A stretch of DNA of 64,000 bases from Clitoria ternatea. Lineage: Eukaryota; Streptophyta; Magnoliopsida; Fabales; Fabaceae. This document shows positions 1 through 10,387 of the stretch, piece after piece (the first letter of the stretch is position 1; each line of letters begins with the position of its first letter). The notes below the pieces were generated by a model that was given only the letters and a program-made list of their open reading frames with translations, did no database searches and was not told the DNA's origin. Where the stretch lies: contig CM075675.1 of the NCBI GenBank assembly GCA_037962975.1, positions 41,772,501 through 41,836,500 on the forward strand, read 5' to 3'. Both the position numbers and the translations under genes were made by a program.

Positions 1-864
1 TCAACATTATCTTCAACCAAAAAAACATTACCCTTTTTTTACTTTAGTAAGTCCGTGTATTCTTCGTCTAGTTTTTTTTTTGATAAATTTTTACTACTTA
101 TTATTTTTTTTTATTTTATTTTTTCTTTTTTTTAAAATAAAAAAATAAAAAAAAGAATCGTTTTATCCAAAAGAGATCAATTTAGACGAGACGTCTTGTT
201 GATTTTCCCTTATTTGAGTAAACCATCACCATAATTCATAAGGAACGGGATACTTGAGACGAGACGTCCCGCTTATCCCCTTCCTATATTTTAATTAAAT
301 TCCATGAAAAATCAATTTAGACGTGACGTCTTGTTGATTTTCTCCTATCTTTGGTAGGCTATCACCACAAGGAACGGGATACTTGGGACGAGACGTCCCG
401 TTTATCCCCTTCCCGTTTCTAACCCCGTATTTTGATTCGAGGATGACTAATTTAGATGTGACATCTTGTTAGTATCCTTCTTTTTTCCTGTTTTATACCA
501 AAGCCAGGGTTAATTTGGACGCGACGTCCTATTAACCTTCACTCCATGTCTGTTCAGTTTGCTCCTTCTGTTTTTACACAAAGTACAACAATAAAAGGGG
601 AGAAATATAACATCTTTTGTAAGGCTATTCAGGTTGCGCATTTTTCAATCTTGGTACTGTTTTTGACAGGCGATGTAGGGTGTTAATACCTTCCCTACTC
701 GTAACCGACTCCCGAACTTGAATCTCAATTTTTAACCAGTGCTTTACTGAACTTAGTAGTTTTTTTTCCAATGTTTTTCCTATGGATAAAAACGTTGGTG
801 GCGACTCCCTGTTTCATAACTGGTTTTCTCTCTTCACCGCGCCGTCGCGATCCAGGTTGCGACA
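1..864 (+). mobile_element. LTR remnant of a Ty3/gypsy element (Ogre/Tat-like), 3' part
   Basis: The segment carries signatures that recur in plant Ogre/Tat LTRs: a GTAGGGTG...ATACCTTCCCTAC block near 674-698, a CGACTCCCGAAC box near 704-715, a GGTGGCGACTCC box near 795-806, and a terminal ...GCGACA ending at 864. Upstream lie six spaced copies of a degenerate GACGNGACGTC box (about 183-530). No coding region is visible and the left end is cut by the window, so it may be a solo LTR or the LTR of an element lying to the left. The family name is from remembered consensus features. Confidence 0.55.
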
Positions 865-1897
865 CTAAGTTAATTTTTAAGATTTACCGGGGTAAGTTTT
901 GGGTGACCGTTAATTACCCGGTTGGTTTAAAAATTGATTGAACGTGAGAAAGGACCAAGATAGCCTTAATGAGACAATAGTAATGCTTTGCCAATTTCAC
1001 TCTCTACACTTCAAGCTGAAACAGAAATAAGAAATTAAGATTTTTGCAATCCACTCTTCTCTCTCTCGTTGAAACATATGCAGGAAAAAGGAAGAATCTA
1101 AAATTCTTCTTCTCCGCGTGAACCCACTCCAATTTCACTTCCTCTCCTTCGATTTCTACTAATTGAAGCTTGGATCATTGCCCACTTCTCTTCTAATTTC
1201 GTGGCAGCCATGGGTGCTCTTGGAAGAGCTTAAATTCTTGAAATTGGGAGGTAAAGTCTCATGATCTTGAAACCTCCATTTTCGTTTTGCATACTTTTCC
1301 TCTCCCACATATTGATTCTTCCAATTTTGGGGATTTAGGGTCATTTGAAGTAAATTGCAAATGTGGAACAGCTTGGGCATTATTGGGGTTTGGAATTTTC
1401 TCTATTTTCAAGTGATTAAATTGATACCCATGGTTTATATGGTGTTATTCTATGAGTTTTAAAGCTTGATAATAATTAATTTCATGAAACTAGGTGATAT
1501 CAGAGTGGTTTGAATTAGCGGATTGCTTGGGGGTTCATTTGGAATAGTGTTTTGGAGTTGTCGACTTGCATCGGTAAGTCATTAATTAATAAAATAATTG
1601 TTAATGGGTTATTTTAGCTTCAAAATATGATTTTAATAGCGTACAGGTTATTAAAATTAAATACTTATGTTTTAGGAATTTTTAAGGCTTGTGGTTAGTG
1701 ATCGAATCACTTCGGATAACATTTGATAGCTCGAGGAGCTCTTGGATTATTTATTTCAGGTAGGGGAGCTATTACATTTTAAATGAATAGTTTATGGATA
1801 ATTTAGGGGTATATTAATGTGTGGTGAATTATGTGAATATGAAATGGGATAATTAAATTGTTTGAAGTATTGATTGATATATGTAATCATGAGATAA
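865..1897. other. Non-coding stretch, probable decayed gypsy LTR
   Basis: No gene is supported here. The sequence has a CT-rich leader-like part (about 1050-1150), an AT-rich part and a short block near 1732-1770 (GAGGAGCTC...GGTAGGGGAGCTATTACA) of the kind found in LTRs of plant chromovirus-type gypsy elements. A possible 73-residue minus-strand frame at 1159-1380 has no recognisable motif. The LTR assignment is weak. Confidence 0.3.
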
Positions 1898-2532
1898 TAG
1901 GGATGAGGATAGGTCAGACCAGACCAGGCTTTGGAAGGCTTGAGCCTGGCCTAGTTTATAATTATATGGCCTGAGTCTGGCCTGTTACCTAACATAGGCC
2001 AAAATTATAAGCCTAGTATAGACTATTTAAAAGCCTACCTAGGCCTAATAGCCTATATAAATGCCTGATTTTATAAAGACCAATAAATTGGTTGATAAGC
2101 TTGATTGAAATAGGTCAATATAGACTTATCCTTGACAAACTTATTTTAAATAGGCCAGCACACCTATATGTTCTAAATAGGCCAATAGATCCTCTTTTAC
2201 CATTATAATAATTTAAAATTAATAAAATAAAATATTAAAAATATAAAATATAAATATATTTTAATTTATTAATATGATTTATAAGTCTAATTTTATTTTA
2301 TAAAACTAATATATATATACTAAGTATATAAATTTTATATGAGGATTTATAAATAGGCCAGCTTGACAGGCACAAAAGGCTTTTTTAAAAGCCTAAGCCT
2401 GACCTTTTAAATTAAAAAGGTTTTTCAAAAAGTTTGAACCTGGCCTTTTTATTAAATAGGCTAGGGCAGGCCAGGCTTAAATAGGCCAGGCCATAGGCCC
2501 CTGTCGAGTGGCCTGGCCTATTCCCATCCTTA
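1898..2532. mobile_element. hAT-type MITE with 8-bp target duplication
   Basis: A 635-bp element without coding capacity. Its ends are inverted: the left end reads TAGGGATGAGGATAGG and the right end, read in reverse complement, TAAGGATGGGAATAGG. It is flanked by the perfect 8-bp direct repeat TGAGATAA (1890-1897 and 2533-2540). An 8-bp duplication with TA(R)GGATG termini is typical of hAT non-autonomous elements. The interior has a GGCC-rich subterminal zone on each side (AGGCCAGGC-like words in both orientations) and an AT-rich centre. Confidence 0.88.
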
Positions 2533-2871
2533 TGAGATAAACATACCCCGTTTTAGGTGATATCTAAGAGATAATTATTGTGATGGTTTCTGTCCATGAT
2601 AATGTGATATTAATTGCATGAAATGCTAAATTATGAGTAGTTTGATATGATATATTACATGAGATGTGATAGCATAGTGTTGATGATATGGTGTTATTCC
2701 ATGGGATGCAAATTGAGTAGTTGTCCTAGTGAAATATTGCATGAGATGTATGTGGATGGCTAGATGAATACTGTGATATAGCATGACATGCTTGTATTAA
2801 TGATTAAACATGAATGAGATTTTATGTAATGTGGTTTCGAGGATTCCATAAAAGACCTTGAATGAGACTTA
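2533..2871. other. Non-coding stretch between MITE and truncated gypsy element
   Basis: This is the continuation of the AT-rich sequence left of the MITE. It contains loosely repeated words such as ATGATATG and GCATGAGATG, and no reading frame or known signal. The 5' truncation point of the following gypsy element lies near its right end, but there is no LTR or duplication to fix the boundary. Confidence 0.4.
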
Positions 2872-4755
2872 AGGTAAGCTATCAGGCTAAAAAGCTGTTG
2901 TTGCAACAATATCTGGCCAAGGTCAAGGAGTTAGGGGTAAAATTTACAAGTGTCGAATACAGGCATGTCCCAAGAGAAGAAAATTAGGGATGACAAAACG
3001 GGCTGACCCACCCCGCCAAAGCCCGCTTTTTGCCCGCCAAAAAGCAGGCCAAACTAAGCGGACCAAAATTTAGGGCCCACACCGCCTAATGGCGGCTCGT
3101 CAAAGTTAAAATTATAATTTTTTAAAAAATGTGTCAAATTAAGATTAAAAAATTAGAAAAATAATTTTTTTTAAAAAATTAAAGAATATATTATTAAAAG
3201 AAATGTATAAATAGTAAGAGATGTTACTTTTTTTTAATTTTAAAAAATGAAAGTATATATTTTAATAAAATAAAGTATAAATTAATAATATTTATAACTT
3301 TTTTCTTTTGGCGAGACCTATCGGGTCGGCCCGCCCCGCCAAGGTTTTGGCTCGCTAGGGCCTGGCCCGTTTTGCCATCCATAAAGAAAATGTCAGGGCA
3401 GATGTTCTATCTTGATTGGCCAGTACTAAAAGGAAGAGTCCACTACTACGATCATACAGAGCACCTTAGCTGCCTCAAGTATCTTGACTCCACTTAAAGT
3501 TTGCACCATCCAGTTCAGAGCTCATCCAGAAGATTCTTGGGTCGTTCCCATAATCCGGTATATGGTGAACGGACAACTTTTAGAGTGCCTATTGAAAAAG
3601 AAGAAACTGAAGAAGGAATTACCGAACTTTGTTTTGGTCAATGGAAGCTTATTAAGAAGAGGAATATCAACTCCATACTTGAGATGTCTAAATGAAGCGG
3701 AGGTTGAGGAAGTTTTGACCGAGGTGAATGTAGAAACATGTGGCCATCACTGTGGTGGAAGAAGTATGGCCAGAAAAATCTTACTAGCAGGTTACTAGTG
3801 GCCCACCTTAGCCAAGGACGCCGTTGAATATGTTAAAAAGTGTGATGCATGCCAGAAAAATAGTAATGAGTACTACATCCCAGCTGAAGAGTTGTTTATG
3901 TCGGCTGTCCCATGGCCCTTTTACCAATAGGGAATGGACATTTTGGGACCTTTTCAGAAGGTACCTGGCGTCAGAGTGGATTACTTCACAAAGTGGATCG
4001 AGGCAGAAGAAGTTGTGTACATTACCGCGGCCCAGACTAGAAGATTTTTCTATGAAAATGTTATCACAAGGTTTGGGATACCAGGAAGAGTTATTATGGA
4101 TAACGAAACGCAGTTCACGGATGCCAAGTTTAAAAGTCTTATTGAGGGACTCCAGATAAAGCAAGTTTTCTTATCGGTAGAACACCCTCAAACCAACGGT
4201 CAAGCCGAGGTAGCAAATAAGGAAATTCTGAAAGGCTTGAAGAAACGACTTGGTGATGCAAAAGGAGAATGGGCCAACCAGTTATGCCATGTCTTGTGGG
4301 TATACCAGACCACACCTCATTCATCTATATGAGAGGCCCTATTCCGGTTGGTATATGGTGTGGATGCGGTATTACTAGTGGAAATTAATCAGATTTCACC
4401 AAGAGTTGAACAATTTGATGAAAAGGACAATGGCCCAAGATTGAAGAATGACCTAGATTTGATATCAGAGGTCAGAGAAGCAGCTTTTGTCTGGGATCAG
4501 GCGATCAAGGCCAAAGTTGCAGTACGATATAAAATGAAGGTCCAAAAGAGAAGATTCAACGTAGGCGATCTCGTCCTGCAAAAAGCGTCATTTGGAAATT
4601 GCCTCGCACATCAAGGAAAGTTAGCACCGACATGAGAAGGACCATATTGGGTGAATGAAGTAACCTCGGGCGGAGCTTATCTTCTGGAAACAATACAAGG
4701 CAAAGTTTTCAAGAATAAGTGAAATGTAAAGAATCTACGTGTGTATTATAACTTA
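2872..4755 (+). pseudogene. Tat pol remnant: archaeal-type RNase H end plus integrase
   Basis: Reading starts within the second RNase H (LLQQYLAKVKELGVKF, then HVPREEN... and RADVL after the inserted MITE). The integrase follows: zinc-binding region with CGHHCGGRS and CDACQKN, core with DILGPF, DYFTKWIEAEE, MDNETQF (the usual D-N-G-T is D-N-E-T here), then HPQTNGQAEVANKE with the catalytic Glu. The C-terminal part carries FNVGDLVLQKAS and a VYY end near 4747. Visible breaks: stops in the RNase H/integrase linker (near 3414), after the GGRS helix (3796), at 3928-3930, near 4330, at 4633-4635 and near 4720. A small deletion around 3972-3990 loses the usual KYLIVGV strand. It is not functional. 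Confidence 0.85.
2985..3383. mobile_element. hAT-type MITE inside the gypsy RNase H region
   Basis: A 399-bp element with inverted termini TAGGGATGACAAAACGGG and (reverse complement of the right end) TATGGATGGCAAAACGGG. The exact 8-bp direct repeat AAGAAAAT flanks it at 2977-2984 and 3384-3391. Removing the element plus one duplication leaves the surrounding RNase H frame continuous across the site (PREEN then VRAD), which independently confirms the borders. GC-rich CCCGCC/GGCGGG subterminal words surround an AT-rich core. No coding capacity. Confidence 0.93.
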
Positions 4756-4910
4756 CTGGCGTCACAAGTCATGCACTCTTTTTCCCTACCTAAAATTTTT
4801 CCCACAAGGTTTACTTAGGAGGTTTTTAATGAGGCATGCAGCTGGGGTGCTTACACAAATAAAATAGAAATTTGAAGTAATTATTTCTTGTTAATTTATT
4901 TCAAATTTAA

Positions 4911-5150
4911 AGAGTGGTTATTTCAAGTTTAAACCCTAGAGCACTTGAAAAACCCCAGAGTGGTTATTTCAAGTTTAAACCTCGGAGCAGTTGAAAAACC
5001 CCAGAGTGGTTATTTCAAGTTTAAACCCTGGAGCGGTTAAAAAACCCCTGAGTGGTTATTTCAAGTGTAAACCCTGGAGCAGTTGAAAAACCCTAGAGTG
5101 GTTATTTCAAGTTTAAACCCTGGAGTGGTTGAAAATCCCAGAGTGGTTAA
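4911..5150 (+). repeat. 46-bp tandem repeat, about five copies, in gypsy 3' region
   Basis: Units start at about 4911, 4957, 5003, 5049 and 5095, with a partial sixth. Each begins AGAGTGGTTATTTCAAG, contains TTTAAACCCTGGAGC and ends with GTTGAAAAACCC. Copies differ at a few positions. The array sits between the integrase end and the antisense gene, the place where Tat/Ogre elements of other plants carry tandem repeats that sometimes seed satellite DNA. Confidence 0.92.
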
Positions 5151-5468
5151 AGTATGTTACCAAGAGCAGTTAATACATGTCGGTGTGGTAATGCATATGT
5201 GATACAAAAATTCATAATAGTAGCTAAAATTTGAAGTTAAAATGACTGTACTTATCCAACGAAGCTCCTTTGATAATAATATAACTCCGGATAATAAAAG
5301 CAATTAAGGAGTTATAAGGTATTAGCATAAAGACGATATTGATAGAAAAATATTAAATTCATTCAGTGTCAGGTAATTACAAAAAGAAGGGGCACACCGG
5401 CCAAGCAAAATTGTAATATTCAAAAAAAGGGTGGAGCTCATCCCACCTACAGAGCGAAAAGAGAAATT

Positions 5469-7785
5469 TTAAGGGTTCATGGGGCCACCGTTGTCTTCTT
5501 CCTCCCTCTCCGATCCAAAATCATTATCTTCAACCTCTTCATCCCCTTTCTGGTTTTCCTCTTGAGGAATGTCATCTTCCCTCACCACCAAAGAAGAGAA
5601 CTGGAAGGGCTCATCAGAAGGGATGTAGGATTGACCGCCAACCTTAGTCACCAGTTGTCCATTACGGAACCTGTTGAGGAAATCGATCTCGTTGAGGTTG
5701 AATGGGGTACCTTGGTTCTGAAAGGCAATCTGGCGAACTGTATGGCTGAAGGAATCCATAGCGGCGCGAGCAAACTTGACCATATCATCTTTATATTTGG
5801 TCTGCTGATTTGTAATCGCTGTGGACAAATCCTTGTTTTTCTTCTGAAGATCGGCCACGTTTTTCTCCAGATGGCCCACTTTGCTGCGGAGTCCGTCCCT
5901 CTCCTTCTTCAAGCCCTCCTCAGACTTTAGAAGATCTTGGTTTGTTTTATTAAGGCTTTTGATCCTCTGATGAGCCCGTCCGTAGTCTTCAGAGAGACAG
6001 GTGTTTTTCTCTTTCAACCGCTCTATTTCTCGCTTGGGCCCATTAGTGACAATAGAGTAGATGGTGGAGAGAGTCTTAATGTTGTACCACATGGTCGTCT
6101 CCAAGGAAAATTTGATGTCGTTGGGATTAAGGCCCTCCTTGAGACGCCAGGGGAGAGAAAAACCAGTGTTGGGAGGGGTGGTCTTGAAGATGAGCTCCTC
6201 TAAAGCTTCCATGCCAGATATAGGAACCTGGGAGTCCTTTTCAACCACCTCCTCAGTGGCAACCCTTTTCCCCTTGTCTAATACCTTCTGTTCAGGGTTA
6301 ACTTTTTGCCATTTGGAGGTACCCCCGTCTTGCTTCTTCCCCTTTTTCTTGCTAGAGGCATCCTCGATCAGGATCGTCCCTCCTAAGATATGGGGTTGGG
6401 AGGGTTTCTTCAATTTCGGGGTGACGTTATTTTCCCTAAAACGTTGACACTCATATTTCCTGGAGAAAAAAGACAAGTTATTAAAATAACTGAAGTATAA
6501 GGAGGCATTAAAGAAAAGATAAAGAAAAGTTAAGTACACAAATGAGTAAGGTACTCATATTGTATCTCCGTAGTGCTCAAAAGGAAGCGACATTTGAGGG
6601 GAGCACCTCGGGAGAGAGCATGAAGGGTGTCAACTATGGCCTTGGAGGAGTCGGATACTCTCCAAAAGAAAATGTTTAAGAGTCCAGCCGGTGTGAATAA
6701 AGAACCGGCCTTCCTCATCCTTCCAAAAAGGGGGTCTGTCCCCTTGACGAAGAGTTTAATAAAAGAATTTTTGAAGAAGGCTCCTGCTATCTTGCAGGAC
6801 TCAGCGAACGCCTTAAAGTTAACGATGTCGCTTTGGCACCTCAAATTTACAAAACTCATCCCAGAACCACCACAGCGTATCACTCTGGCGTATAAAAAAA
6901 AATGGCGACAGTCGGGGTGAAGCCTAGATACTTGCCAAGGATTTCAAGGGCGAGAATTAGAGCCCAACCGTTAGGATAAAGTTGACTGGGGGCGATGTCC
7001 AAGAAACACAACACCCCCATCTCAAACTTATTCAATGGGAACCGGACTCCTACCTTTGATAAAGTATGATCATGGAAGAATAAGAAGTGATCCTTGGGAA
7101 TATGGTAGATCTGCTCTGCAAGTGTAGGGGCAAAAAAGGTAAAAGAGTTGGTATACTTCTTAGCACGCCAGTGATATTCAACTTCAAGGTCCAGATCATC
7201 AGTAGGCTTGACACGACGGCTAAAAACGGCCAGTACATCTTGAGAAACCCAAAAATACAGATCTTTAGCTCTCTGAGTTAGCCAGTTTATTTTTTTAACT
7301 ATCATGAAGGTATCGTCGGGGTTATTCCTTTGAACAGAAGAGCCGACGACGTCCATGGTAACGTGTTATAAAGAGGGAACAATTGAATAAAAGTCAGTAT
7401 CATCAGCGTAGTAATACACTATGCTGGAATCTACATCCTGGTCCTGAGACAAGGGCGGTAAATATGACTTAGGTTTAGGGAATTCAAAGAAGGGTGATTT
7501 CGATTTTGAGGATGAAATAACCGAGGTTGCCAAATCTCTAGCCTGGCCACCCTGACTCTCCGTCCTCACCCACCTACGGATATCCGTTTGAGTAAAACAC
7601 GGACCTTGACGGGGAACCTCAGGCGGCCAAGAGACAGAAGGGTTTAGAATTATCTCAACAGAATTGTCTTGGCCCTGGCCGTGGTTAGTAGAAAAAGCAA
7701 ACATGTTAAGAAAATGGTTGATGGAAGAGGCTACCTGTGTGGAGGGTTTGAACTGTTCTTCTAGTGCGGGCCAAGACGAGGTCAC
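5469..7785 (-). pseudogene. Antisense accessory gene of Tat element 1 (gypsy-type transposon domain plus coiled coil)
   Basis: Reading on the minus strand from 7785, the N-terminal part is Ser/Pro-rich. From about 7356 comes a globular region with the block VRFPLNKFEMGVLCFLD and APSQLYPNGWALI, the signature of the Pfam family I know as 'putative gypsy type transposon' (Transposase_28). After an 80-base intron (6460-6539) a Lys-rich linker leads into a coiled coil (about 5800-6020, ERLKEKN...LKSEEGLKKERDGLRSK) and an acidic tail ending at 5469. Breaks: one stop (TAA) at 7366-7368, one frameshift close to a run of A at 6893-6902, and GTG where a start ATG would be expected (7783-7785). The role is unknown; it is convergent with pol. 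Confidence 0.75.
6460..6539 (-). other. Short intron in the antisense gene of element 1
   Basis: On the minus strand the segment begins GTGTAC after CATTT and ends with a pyrimidine-rich stretch and CTCCAG before GAAATATGAG. It contains stop codons in the upstream frame. Splicing at these sites leaves two bases upstream plus one downstream, so the two open parts join in frame. The homologous gene at 50036-52717 has a similar intron of 87 bases at the equivalent place. Splicing is inferred from sequence only. Confidence 0.7.
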
Positions 7786-7860
7786 GAAGAGTGAATGACT
7801 ACGAACAGACAGAGTTTCTAGATGAAAAACGCAAAGTGGAATGTTGATGAAGTCCTTCTC

Positions 7861-7868
7861 CTTTTATA
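7861..7868 (-). promoter_or_regulatory. TATA box of the antisense gene (element 1)
   Basis: TATAAAAG on the minus strand, about 75 bases upstream of the first codon of the antisense frame. It is followed by a leader without ATG. A TATAAAAAG box lies upstream of the homologous antisense gene in the larger element, so the signal is shared by two diverged copies. Confidence 0.6.
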
Positions 7869-8231
7869 AGCATCGAAATCTCATGGGACAAAGTTCAACT
7901 GTCGAGGCCCATGGACGTGATGGTAACCAAAACGACACGACCCATAAACAGGCGTCGCTTCACCTTTTGATGACACCATCTGATGGCGCATAAAAGGCAC
8001 GGACCAATTGGGGTACCCCATGTCAGCAATTCTTGTCACACGACAACTTTTTTAGACGGCGCACATTAAATGTCCACATAACTCACTGAGCACAACGGTA
8101 TGGGAAGGTTCATATATCGGCCACTGTGTCATATCAGTTAATAATCTTCCAAATTCAGAAGCAAGAATTCCAAGATGAACTTTTTCCATCGTAGCCAAAA
8201 TAGTTTATTATCATGACATCATCATAATAAT

Positions 8232-8246
8232 AAACTAAGGGGAAAA
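8232..8246 (+). other. Polypurine tract before the 3' LTR
   Basis: AAACTAAGGGGAAAA lies directly before the TG of the LTR, as expected for the plus-strand primer of reverse transcription. Confidence 0.7.
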
Positions 8247-8845
8247 TGATCTGAGTGGAAACCAGACCCTAGGGACATGGCCGGGGTGCTACTAAAATAG
8301 TGCCACGTCATTAAAATCACAAGGAACACTTGATTAAATCGCCTCAACCAAAGTCTAGAACCAGAACAACTACGGACCTATGATAAAGACCCCAATCATT
8401 TTCTAGCAACCAGACATGAGTCAAAATCGGTATGGGCAAAATTTCCTTGCAAACACTGTTGCTATAGTAAATTAGGAGAAGGGTCAAATTACTTCTCCTA
8501 CTCTGGTAACTCCTATAAATACTACTCATTTATTACTGTAAAAAGATCTGGACTAATCAGAGAGTTACCCTCTGTAATATTGATATTTCCGTAATACCCG
8601 TACTGACTTAAGCATCGGAGAATCTTTTGCAAGTGCACTTCCGGTGTGTTCCATTGACTTCGGTACGAACTGAACATCGAATTCATACCTTAATGTGAGG
8701 AACTTAGGCTCCCCACTGGACCTATGTGAAAAATATCGTACTCCACTAAGACAGTGTAAAACTGAGAGCTTGAGATGTAACTCCGGACAACGGTCAAGAC
8801 AGTTAACTCTTGACCCTGGTTCTAGGACAAAAAATTGGTTTTACA
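8247..8845 (+). mobile_element. 3' LTR of Tat element 1
   Basis: It starts TGATCTGAGTGG right after a polypurine tract and is taken to end at ...GGTTTTACA (8845), giving about 599 bp with TG...CA ends. Inside are a TATA box (CCTATAAATACT, about 8512) and the block TGACTTAAGCATCGGAGAATC (8605-8625), which is also present in the LTRs at 33048 and 53960 and is common in Tat LTRs. The right border is less sure because the 5' LTR is missing and no target duplication can be checked. Confidence 0.75.
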
Positions 8846-10387
8846 TTGTTGACATGGAAAATGGACTTATTAATAAGCATTGAATCCTCTTGATGTAGAA
8901 AAAAGATGGCAAAGTGTCATAAGTGGTTCTATAAATACATAAGCCTAGTTAGTATACTTGAGAAAATGTTATTAGATGTAGTTTAACATTTATAGTGATT
9001 GTTACATAATTATTAGTTAAAAATGTATAACATTTATGGTGACTTTAATCAAGGACATGCATGATTAATGGAAAATAAATATGTCATTGACTTAGAAAAC
9101 CTTACTGGGACATATTAGAAACTAAAGAGATATTTATTAAGCTTGAAAAATGTTATTGGAAGTAATTTGGTAAATTTAACATGTTACTTTGTTATAAATC
9201 CTAAGTTAAGATTTTGAAATAATGATACACATTACTTTATAAATGTTTCTAGTGGCTAGAAGTAAATTATTGGATTGGTGTAGTATTTATTGGTGATAGA
9301 AAATAATTATGGTTGAAGGAATGAGAAATTAGTAACCATTAAATGAAGAAAACATGGTGTTGGCCATGAACATACTAATACATGTACGGAAATTATTGTT
9401 GGATGTGAGACAACATGGATAGGATTAAATTAGTGTTTTTAGTGATCGTTGGATAATAATAAACATGGATGTGAGACAACATGGATGTGAGACAACATGG
9501 AGGAAGACTTGATGTTCATGATGATTTTATGCAAGAATCATGTGTTGGGTAAATAATAAACATTTTTAATGACTTAGAATAATTTAATTTGAAATTAAAA
9601 CATTTATTAAAGAGGTTGGATACTTTTAATTGTTAAAAAGTATAAAGTTTGTAGAATTTGAATGATGAGAAACATGTTAGTTCCTAAGATAAAAATACTA
9701 CAAGTAAATATAATTATATGGAAAACTATTTAGAAGCTTTGTGAAGCTTAATGGACAATTGTTGAACTCTTGACAATTCATATTGGAAATGTTGTAAATA
9801 GGAAAGGAATCCTCAAAATTGAAAGATAAAAATTATATAAGCCTATTATGATGTTGTTTATGTAATGGTTATAATTATTAACATCAAAAATAAATTTTTT
9901 ATTGGTGTTTGATGTAGTTCTACATGTATTTAATGTAGGATTTGATAATTCTGACGAGGCGGCACCATCGAACCCTACGAAGTACTTCTTTTGAGGTAGG
10001 AGAGAAGTATATTTTCTAAATGCATGTTCAATTCAATAATGATAATATATGTGTGGGTGTATGCTTGTATATTTGCCTTGAATAGGTGTGAATTTCCATA
10101 TGTATGCAATTAAATGTGATTGAATTTTATTAATGAATTATTTTGGATTGGTAAGTGTGTTAACAACATGCATTTGGAATATATATGTAGAATATGCCTT
10201 CTTGATTTCCCTTTATGAAATACTATGGATTGATGAATTCAGAGATTGTGTAGGTATGCCTTGGAAATTATTTTAAATTATTTGTATGCCACTTATTTTG
10301 AGAATTTAATATAAAGAGGTCCCTCTGTGAGTGAGGGTGTAAGACTTGAATGTGGTTGAAACTTACATGTGCATTGTTGCATTTCAT
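8846..10387. other. AT-rich non-coding stretch, probable old LTR-element debris
   Basis: No coding sequence is seen. There is a short tandem repeat of GGATGTGAGACAACAT (three copies, near 9415 and 9468-9500). A block at about 9953-10010 (GACGAGGCGGCACCATCG...GAGGTAGGAGAG) resembles the 3' part of gypsy LTRs. Nothing else is recognisable. Confidence 0.4.

Larger units (their letters stand above)
2872..8845 (+). mobile_element. Tat-lineage Ty3/gypsy retrotransposon, 5'-truncated (element 1)
   Basis: The order is: end of a second RNase H domain (interrupted by a MITE), integrase, 46-bp tandem repeats, a long convergent gene on the opposite strand, a polypurine tract and a 3' LTR. Lineage assignment to Tat rests on the integrase type and on the antisense gene placed between pol and the 3' LTR, an arrangement known for Retand and Grande elements. 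The 5' LTR, gag, protease and reverse transcriptase are absent. It is homologous throughout, but clearly diverged, to the larger element at 32520-54185. Confidence 0.82.

Noticed and set aside
1918..1935. Resemblance of ACCAGACCAGGCTTTGG to a miR166-type sequence
   Set aside because: Too short a match and it lies in the subterminal repeats of a MITE; no hairpin of miRNA type.
5562..6447. Plus-strand frames of 122, 88 and 128 residues
   Set aside because: Shadows of the antisense gene; they have no family motif and overlap its coiled-coil region.
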